Shown: one piece after another, positions 57,808-64,000 of the stretch
Layout of the letters: every line of letters starts with the position of its first letter
How positions within the stretch are numbered: the stretch's first letter is position 1
From: [Bacteroides] pectinophilus
Lineage (GTDB): Bacteria; Bacillota; Clostridia; Lachnospirales; Lachnospiraceae
DNA: 64,000 bases
Direction of reading: 5' to 3'
Assembly: GCA_025146925.1 (NCBI GenBank)
Contig: CP102260.1
Location: 15,001 to 79,000, forward strand
Made by a program: the position numbers and the translations under genes
The notes under the pieces: generated by a model
The model's database searches: none
What the model saw: the letters and a program-made list of their open reading frames with translations, nothing else
What the model was told of the DNA's origin: nothing

Positions 57808-59457
57808 ATGTCTGTTGAGGATTATAGGGACAATTTCAGATATATGCATGGTAATCTTACGGAATGGCTTCCTGACGGCTGCAGAGCTGTTGCGGCTGAT
57901 AACAGATATTCTCTTGCAAGATGGGCAGGAGCATATTGGAAGGTGTCTGCCGGGATGCTGCTGAGAGCATATGCGGAAGAATATGCAGCACCGGGAGAAG
58001 AGGATGGTGAGGTATCACGAATCCACATATCTTATGAGGAACCATGCACAAAAAGGCAGCTTATTGAAAAAGCAGCACGCGGTGCAGACGAATCAGGTCT
58101 TAATCCTGAAGACGGTGATATACATATGTATTATCCGTATCCTGATATGCACCTGCCACTTGCAATATATTCAGATAAGTGGCTTCCCCGCAGAGGTGAG
58201 CTTACCAATAACTACCGGAATTTTGCCACAGACAGGCTTGAGATGTTTGATGAAGCACAGACATGGGATGAATTAATTGCAGACGGAATGTTTGCGGAAT
58301 ATTCCAATTCGTATCTTGCGGTAATGTCACCCGGAACATCCGATAAGCTTCCGGTATTCATAAAATACTCTAATGACAGGGCACCTCAGTACAGAATATG
58401 TACAGAGATATATGATGATGCAGACGGCAGAAGGATTGTAAAGCGTCCGATGACTGATGCGGCCGCAGAGCATATAGCAGCACTTGCCGGAAACGGCAGT
58501 AAGCTGGATGAAAGATATAAAAATTATTTTGCTGAAAAAGGTGTAAAGGTCAGTGCCAATTCATGCCATATGGAAGGCAGCAATGCAGTGATTGAATTCC
58601 TTGAATATGGCACGCTTGAATCAAAACTTGCTGATTTCCTGGCAAAAGGTAATATTCAGGCGGCAATGGATACTGTCAGGACATTTGCAGATATAGTAAG
58701 ATATAATTCATCATACAATGTATGGGATATCGACATGATATTCAAGAATATATTTGTAAATGATAATCTTGACGAGTGGATAATCACTGACTATGAATGG
58801 ACATGGCAGATTGACAATGCCGATGTACGGGATATAGCTGATTATATTATACAGCGCGCAGTGTATTATTTTATTGCGGATAATCAGGGAATACAAGACG
58901 GCACAGATGAACTGTATGAGGCGGCAGGAGTAACAAAGCCTCAGCTTGCGTCGCACTGCTATGAAAGAGATAATGAATTTGAGAGAAAGTTCCAGGAGCA
59001 TGTTAAGAGCGGTCATATCGGACTTAATGATATATATTCAAGAGAACACGGAATAGTGTTCAATGCGGGAGGTCTTGCCGAAGAGAAGATTCACAGGATT
59101 AAGCAGGACAGTATTGATGCGGGAGCAGACCCGTGTGATATCAGAATTACCGGCGAGCTTAAGGAACTTAATATAAAGACAGAAGGCAGAAAGGCTGTCA
59201 CGGTACACCCGGCGCATTGCTGCTGCTTTGTATATATAAAGGGTACATCGGTACCATGCAGGATAAGTACAAACGGAATGAAGATAAACAACCGTCTGTA
59301 TGCTTTTACAGGAACACAGCCTGAGATTACATTTACAATGAAAGACAGGACGGATGAGCTTGACATACAGATGTATGTAAGCAATCAGGGAAGCGGTGAC
59401 AGTCCGGCGTTTGTGGCGGCAGTCAGGGCATATACCTGGAAGAGATTATTTGTATAA
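57808..59457 (+). CDS. Kinase-like protein of the WbdD type, possible glycan chain-capping enzyme
   Basis: A 549-aa protein. Residues about 180-370 have marks of a small-molecule-kinase fold: D307/D309 in 'VWDIDMIFKN', N314, and D328-Y-E-W as the second metal site. This is how the kinase part of WbdD, which phosphorylates the end of O9a chains, is written. No methyltransferase motif is seen in the first 170 residues. The last 130 residues look like a beta domain. The place directly after a Wzt with a glycan-binding domain fits chain capping. The start is uncertain (57793 or 57808). Confidence 0.6.
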   Translation: MSVEDYRDNFRYMHGNLTEWLPDGCRAVAADNRYSLARWAGAYWKVSAGMLLRAYAEEYAAPGEEDGEVSRIHISYEEPCTKRQLIEKAARGADESGLNPEDGDIHMYYPYPDMHLPLAIYSDKWLPRRGELTNNYRNFATDRLEMFDEAQTWDELIADGMFAEYSNSYLAVMSPGTSDKLPVFIKYSNDRAPQYRICTEIYDDADGRRIVKRPMTDAAAEHIAALAGNGSKLDERYKNYFAEKGVKVSANSCHMEGSNAVIEFLEYGTLESKLADFLAKGNIQAAMDTVRTFADIVRYNSSYNVWDIDMIFKNIFVNDNLDEWIITDYEWTWQIDNADVRDIADYIIQRAVYYFIADNQGIQDGTDELYEAAGVTKPQLASHCYERDNEFERKFQEHVKSGHIGLNDIYSREHGIVFNAGGLAEEKIHRIKQDSIDAGADPCDIRITGELKELNIKTEGRKAVTVHPAHCCCFVYIKGTSVPCRISTNGMKINNRLYAFTGTQPEITFTMKDRTDELDIQMYVSNQGSGDSPAFVAAVRAYTWKRLFV

Positions 59458-59512
59458 ATGCATTATGCAGGACTATGTGTCATATTCCTGCTTCTGCGGA
59501 ATGGAGATTGAG

Positions 59513-61264
59513 ATGAGCAGACATGTTTTTCGTAAAGGAATGGCGTATTTTCGTAAAAACGGATTCAAAAAGGCGGTAAAGCGTACAATATATTTCTTTA
59601 CAGAAAAAAGATCATATGAGAAGCTTCTTGCGTATACGAATCCTACACCGGAGGAACTTAACAGGCAGCGCGAAGAAAAGTTTATACATGAACCGAAGGT
59701 AAGTATTCTGATTCCAATGTACAATACACCGCTGCAGTTCTTCAAGGAACTTATTGACTGCGTTCAGGCACAGACGTATTCTAACTGGGAATTATGCCTC
59801 GCAGACGGTACGGGCAGTGTAAGTGAGGCTGGTGAGTATGCCGTACAGTGCATGGCAAAGGATTCAAGAATTGTATACAAAATGCTTGATTCTAATGACG
59901 GAATATCAGAGAATACAAACAGGGCACTTGAGATGGCAACAGGTGAATTCATTGCACTTATGGATCATGATGACGTAATAACTCCGGATGCGCTGTATCA
60001 TCTTGTTAAGGCGGTTAATGAAGATGCAATGGCTGACAGTGTCTACTCAGATGAGGATAAGATGGATATGGATGGCCGGAAGCTCTTTGAGCCACATTTT
60101 AAGCCGGATTTTAATATTGATTATCTCAGAAGCTGTAATTACATATGTCATATGTTCATGACGAGAACATCAATAGCCAGAGAGGTCGGAGGATTCAGGA
60201 AACCTTTTGACGGAGCACAGGATTTTGACTTTATATTCAGATGCACAGAGAAATCACGCCATGTTGCGCATGTGCCAAGAGTAATATATCATTGGAGATG
60301 CCATGTTAATTCAACGGCGGCCGTTCCGGAGAGTAAGATGTATGCATATCATGCAGGCGTGAAATCAATTAATGAGCATTGTCAGAGAGCAGGAATCCCG
60401 ATGACAGGAGAACTCGGTACGTCATACGGTTATTACAGGGATGTTCCGGTACTTGACCGTAAGCCGTCAGTTGATATAATAATTCATGGTGATGCGGCTA
60501 AGGCTGAACAGTGCATTCAGTGTACAAAGAAACTTACATATAGCAATCTCAGTGTGATGATGTGTGGCGGCGATGCGGCGTCAGTTAACAGGGCTGTGGC
60601 ATCAGCGGCAGCGGATTATGTTCTGCTTCTTGATTCAAGAATTACATCACTGAGCGAAGACCTTGTTGAACAGCTTATGGGATATGTACAGAGAAAAGAT
60701 GTTGCAATGGCAGCGGCACGTACAAGCAATCTTGAAGATAAGATATATCACGCATTTCTTGTGATGGGAATTGACAAGTCGTTCGGATATGCATTCCATC
60801 AGCTAGATAAGGGCAACAATGGTTATTTCATGCGCATTAATGCACCTCAGGATGTAAGCGGTGTTGATATTACATGTACGCTTATCAGGAGAGCTGACTA
60901 TATGGCGGCAGGACAGCTTGATGAGAGCATGCCGGCAGAATATGCAGCGGCAGACCTGTGTCTTAAGGTTGCGCAGCTTAACGATGAAGGCAGCAGGGAT
61001 TCCCGGGCTGATGAGGAGGAAGATGCGAAGACACCTCAGATGTGGCGTGACATGCATAAGATTGTATATGTGCCATATGCAGAGGCTGTAATCAATGCTT
61101 CGGTAGAGCCTGAGTGGCATATAGATGAAGAAGATGAGAAGTTTAATAAAAAATGGAGCTCAGTACTCAGACAGACGGACAGATACTATAACAGAAATCT
61201 TACAAAAAGAGATACCAACTTCACAATACTCAGTTCAATGGAACTGAAAAATGAAGATTTGTAG
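59513..61264 (+). CDS. Two-domain GT2 glycosyltransferase
   Basis: A 583-aa protein. The first GT2 domain (about 60-300) is complete: 'SILIPMYNTPLQFF', 'LMDHDDVI' as the DxD-like metal site, and 'GAQDFDFIFRC'. The second (about 330-560) keeps the fold ('VDIIIHGD', 'DYVLLLDSRI') but lacks an acidic metal motif, so it is probably inactive or structural. ATG 59513 has GGAG 6 nt upstream. Confidence 0.85.
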   Translation: MSRHVFRKGMAYFRKNGFKKAVKRTIYFFTEKRSYEKLLAYTNPTPEELNRQREEKFIHEPKVSILIPMYNTPLQFFKELIDCVQAQTYSNWELCLADGTGSVSEAGEYAVQCMAKDSRIVYKMLDSNDGISENTNRALEMATGEFIALMDHDDVITPDALYHLVKAVNEDAMADSVYSDEDKMDMDGRKLFEPHFKPDFNIDYLRSCNYICHMFMTRTSIAREVGGFRKPFDGAQDFDFIFRCTEKSRHVAHVPRVIYHWRCHVNSTAAVPESKMYAYHAGVKSINEHCQRAGIPMTGELGTSYGYYRDVPVLDRKPSVDIIIHGDAAKAEQCIQCTKKLTYSNLSVMMCGGDAASVNRAVASAAADYVLLLDSRITSLSEDLVEQLMGYVQRKDVAMAAARTSNLEDKIYHAFLVMGIDKSFGYAFHQLDKGNNGYFMRINAPQDVSGVDITCTLIRRADYMAAGQLDESMPAEYAAADLCLKVAQLNDEGSRDSRADEEEDAKTPQMWRDMHKIVYVPYAEAVINASVEPEWHIDEEDEKFNKKWSSVLRQTDRYYNRNLTKRDTNFTILSSMELKNEDL

Positions 61265-61304
61265 TGGAATAGATATGCGCAGCAGCGCAGGAATGGAGAA
61301 GACA

Positions 61305-62255
61305 ATGAGCAGTATACTTTATGTAGTAGTACCATGTTATAACGAGGAGGAGGTACTTCCGGAGACATCTAAACGTCTTAAAGAGAAGATGACATCACTT
61401 ATAGCCGGTAATGTTATATCAGACCGAAGCCGTGTTATATTTGTAAATGATGGTTCAAAGGATTCAACGTGGAGTATCATACAGAAGCTTCATCAGGAGA
61501 ATGCGCTTTTTGGCGGAATTAATCTCAGCCGTAACAGAGGGCATCAGAATGCACTGCTTGCAGGTCTTATGACTGTAAAGGACTGTGCTGATGTGGCTAT
61601 ATCAATGGATGCAGATCTTCAGGATGACATTAATGCAATGGATGAGATGCTTCAGAAGTTCCACAACGGATGTGATATTGTATATGGTGTAAGAAGTAAG
61701 CGTGCAACAGACACACCGTTTAAGAGAATAACTGCAGAAGGCTTCTACAAAGTTATGAACTGGATGGGGGCCAATACGGTATATAATCATGCAGACTACC
61801 GTCTTATGAGTAAGAGGGCGCTTGAAGGGCTCGCACAGTTTAAGGAAGTCAACCTGTTCTTAAGAGGTATTGTCCCAATGATAGGCTATCCTACAGATGT
61901 TGTTTACTATGAGAGAAGCGAAAGATTCGCGGGGGAGAGTAAGTATCCTCTCAAGAAGATGCTCGCATTTGCAATGGAGGGAATTACATCATTAAGCAAC
62001 AAACCGATTAAGATGATAACTAACCTCGGCATATTTGTATTTCTTATGAGCTTTGTGATTCTTATCTACAGCCTTGTAAGACATTTTATGGGAGCAACGA
62101 TAACGGGATGGACAACAATTATTGCGTCAATCTGGGCGATAGGCGGACTTATCCTGCTGTCACTCGGAGTTATCGGTGAATATATAGGTAAGATATACAT
62201 GGAGACAAAGGAACGTCCGCGTTATATAATAGAGCAGTTCCTTAATGAGAAGTAA
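61305..62255 (+). CDS. GtrB/DPM1-like undecaprenyl-phosphate glycosyltransferase
   Basis: A 316-aa GT2 with 'VVVPCYNEEEVLPET', 'FVNDGSKDSTW', 'NRGHQNALLAGL', 'MDADLQDD' and two C-terminal membrane helices (about 233-258 and 266-292), the GtrB layout. It would make a lipid-phosphate sugar used outside the membrane. ATG 61305 has GGAG 6 nt upstream. Confidence 0.9.
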   Translation: MSSILYVVVPCYNEEEVLPETSKRLKEKMTSLIAGNVISDRSRVIFVNDGSKDSTWSIIQKLHQENALFGGINLSRNRGHQNALLAGLMTVKDCADVAISMDADLQDDINAMDEMLQKFHNGCDIVYGVRSKRATDTPFKRITAEGFYKVMNWMGANTVYNHADYRLMSKRALEGLAQFKEVNLFLRGIVPMIGYPTDVVYYERSERFAGESKYPLKKMLAFAMEGITSLSNKPIKMITNLGIFVFLMSFVILIYSLVRHFMGATITGWTTIIASIWAIGGLILLSLGVIGEYIGKIYMETKERPRYIIEQFLNEK

Positions 62256-62294
62256 TCTGTTAAGACAATTAAGATATAAGAGTGGAAGGGAACA

Positions 62295-63710
62295 ATGAAT
62301 CAGTCCAGAGAAAAGATACAGAATATTTGTATAATGGCAATAGATCTTATATGCCTGCTTCTCAGTTATGTGATGGCGGGATATCTGTGGCTCGGGATTA
62401 TCAAAGGCGCGGCGTATGAGGCACTCAGAAGGGACCTTTATGGGGATATAAGTGCCATGATAATTGCATATGCCGTCACGGTACTCCTGTTTAATTTTAA
62501 TCAGGAATTCATCAAAAGGGGAAAGCTGATTGAGATTATCCAGGTGATTAAGTCCAATATTATCATTGCGGCAGTTATGGCAGTTGTAATATTCCTGAAG
62601 CATGAGAATTCAGACCTGTCACGTGGCGTGTATATGGTGATGATATGTCTTAATGTAGTAGTTACATATGGCGTGCACAGACTGTTTAAGACATATCTTC
62701 TTAAGTATTATAAGAACAGCCGTGCCAATACACAGCTTTTTGTTGTCACGACATTGGACAGGGCCTCAAAGGTCATCAAAGAGATGGACAGCAATTCAGT
62801 GTGGGGCAACAGGATATGCAGCATTGCCATAATAGACCGGGACATGGTTGGACAGAAGATAGACGGAGTTGAAGTCACAGCTACATTTGACAGCATGGTA
62901 ACATATGCCAAGGAGCAGATTGTAGATGAGGTTTTTATAGATGTTCCGTATGATTCAGGCAAGTCACTTACGGATATAGTAACCAAGTTCGAGGGCATGG
63001 GCGCGACAGTGCATCTTAATATAGAGGTGCTTGAGCAGTTCTCGAACTTCTCTAAGTCAGTTAACCAGCTTGGAAGTATTCCTGTCATAACATTTGCCAA
63101 TAATGTGTATGATTACAGACAGCTTTTTATAAAGCGCCTGATGGACATTGTGGGTTCGATAGTAGGACTTGCAATAACAGGAGTTATCATGATATTCCTC
63201 GCACCAATACTTAAGCTTGAATCTCCGGGGCCTCTGTTTTTCAAGCAGAAGAGAGTCGGCAAGAACGGAAGATATTTTTATATATATAAGTTCCGTTCGA
63301 TGTATGTTGATGCAGAAGAGCGCAAGAAAGAGCTCATGGATAAAAATAAGATGGACGGGCTTATGTTCAAGATGGACAATGATCCGAGAATAACAAAGGT
63401 TGGCCGGTTCATCCGTAAGACAAGCATAGACGAACTTCCACAGTTTTTTAATGTACTTAAGGGTGATATGAGCCTCGTCGGAACAAGACCGCCTACAGTG
63501 GACGAGTTCAAGCAGTATGAGACTTATCATAAGAGAAGATTAAGCGTTAAGCCAGGAATCACCGGATTATGGCAGGTCAGCGGAAGAAACCGCATAACCA
63601 ACTTTGAAGACGTAGTAAAACTTGATCTCAAATATATAGACAACTGGAGCATAGCTCTGGATATCAAGATTTTATTTAAAACAGTCGCCGTAGTATTTAA
63701 GGGCGAGTAA
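62295..63710 (+). CDS. Polyprenyl-phosphate sugar-1-phosphate transferase (WcaJ/WbaP type)
   Basis: A 471-aa initiating enzyme that moves a sugar-1-phosphate onto undecaprenyl phosphate. It has four N-terminal helices, a CoA-binding-like middle domain, one more helix (about 290-312) and the catalytic C-terminal domain with 'FKQKRVGKNGR', 'KFRSMYVDAEE', 'TSIDELPQFFNVLKGDMSLVG' split around the membrane face, and 'KPGITGLWQVSGRN'. It should start synthesis of the locus's glycan. Confidence 0.93.
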   Translation: MNQSREKIQNICIMAIDLICLLLSYVMAGYLWLGIIKGAAYEALRRDLYGDISAMIIAYAVTVLLFNFNQEFIKRGKLIEIIQVIKSNIIIAAVMAVVIFLKHENSDLSRGVYMVMICLNVVVTYGVHRLFKTYLLKYYKNSRANTQLFVVTTLDRASKVIKEMDSNSVWGNRICSIAIIDRDMVGQKIDGVEVTATFDSMVTYAKEQIVDEVFIDVPYDSGKSLTDIVTKFEGMGATVHLNIEVLEQFSNFSKSVNQLGSIPVITFANNVYDYRQLFIKRLMDIVGSIVGLAITGVIMIFLAPILKLESPGPLFFKQKRVGKNGRYFYIYKFRSMYVDAEERKKELMDKNKMDGLMFKMDNDPRITKVGRFIRKTSIDELPQFFNVLKGDMSLVGTRPPTVDEFKQYETYHKRRLSVKPGITGLWQVSGRNRITNFEDVVKLDLKYIDNWSIALDIKILFKTVAVVFKGE

Positions 63711-63726
63711 TTGTGAAAGGAGCTTT

Positions 63727-64000
63727 ATGTCAGAGCAGGAATATGTTAGAAAATATATGCTTAAAGATATATTTAAGCGCAATATGAGATTCTGGTGGCT
63801 GATAGTTATATGCGTTGCAGTATTTGCAGGCGGTCTTGGTTATAAAAAATACAATGAGTATCAGAAGAGATTTGCCAAGATAGAGTTGAAGGGCACTGTA
63901 AAGCAGTACTCGGTGGATTACTATTCGGGCAATGTTAAGGGCGAGTCACTTCTTATGCGTACACAGACGCTTATTGCCGTTATGACAAGCCGCGAGACAT
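63727..64000 (+). CDS. Membrane-anchored protein, possible chain-length determinant (cut by window end)
   Basis: Only the first 91 codons are in the window. A short charged N-terminus is followed by one membrane helix (about 22-40) and the beginning of an extracytoplasmic domain. Position after the initiating transferase suggests a Wzz/YveK-type chain-length protein, but no defining motif is visible in this fragment. AAAGGAG precedes the ATG. Confidence 0.45.
   Translation, partial: MSEQEYVRKYMLKDIFKRNMRFWWLIVICVAVFAGGLGYKKYNEYQKRFAKIELKGTVKQYSVDYYSGNVKGESLLMRTQTLIAVMTSRET

Overview
The window looks like a chromosomal piece of a pectin-degrading member of the Lachnospiraceae (class Clostridia), perhaps near Lachnospira / Eubacterium eligens. 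The reasons are strong AGGAGG-type ribosome binding sites, sigma-A promoters with 17-bp spacers, tRNA genes without encoded CCA, a Firmicutes-type yaaO-(kinase)-yaaR-holB-ricT-trmN6-rsmI cluster, and two very large surface pectinolytic enzymes with sortase-like C-termini. The genus is an inference; no marker was searched.

Layout. 1-2.4 kb: the 3' part of a 23S rRNA gene, then six tRNA genes (Asp, Val, Thr, Tyr, initiator Met, Phe) and a terminator; no 5S gene lies between them. 2.6-7.7 kb: a secreted, wall-anchored pectin methylesterase with its own promoter and terminator. 7.7-16.6 kb: a housekeeping run starting with an L,D-transpeptidase and a PLP decarboxylase, then a guanylate-kinase-like protein, YaaR, DNA polymerase III delta', RicT, two methyltransferases (TrmN6, RsmI), endonuclease IV and a metallo-hydrolase. 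16.6-19.8 kb: a secreted transglutaminase-like protein, a large RelA/SpoT-fold protein with an altered acceptor loop, and a MarR regulator. 19.8-22.7 kb: a queuosine-precursor transporter behind a preQ1-I riboswitch (minus strand), a VbhA-Fic toxin-antitoxin pair, and a membrane-anchored SGNH hydrolase-like protein (minus strand). 22.9-27.6 kb: a wall-anchored family 9 pectate lyase.

27.6-64 kb is one long surface-polysaccharide locus, all on the plus strand. It makes dTDP-L-rhamnose (rmlABDC) and GDP-D-rhamnose (manC-gmd-rmd). It encodes many GT4 and GT2 glycosyltransferases, two membrane GT-C-type proteins with a polyprenyl-phosphate sugar synthase to feed them, an MBOAT O-acyltransferase, two separate Wzm/Wzt ABC exporters (33.5-35.6 and 55.6-57.7 kb), a kinase-like protein of the kind that caps O-antigen chains, and a polyprenyl-phosphate sugar-phosphate transferase that would start the chain. 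The last gene runs off the window and may be a chain-length protein. No Wzx flippase or Wzy polymerase is visible, so export of cytoplasmically built chains by ABC transporters fits best.

The observations most worth a second look are the preQ1 leader with an upstream loop able to compete for the riboswitch pseudoknot strand, the RelA/SpoT-like enzyme lacking the acceptor-stacking Tyr and His, the tandem GT-C-like protein lacking its central membrane core, and a 147-nt nested palindromic element inserted at 51.1-51.3 kb.
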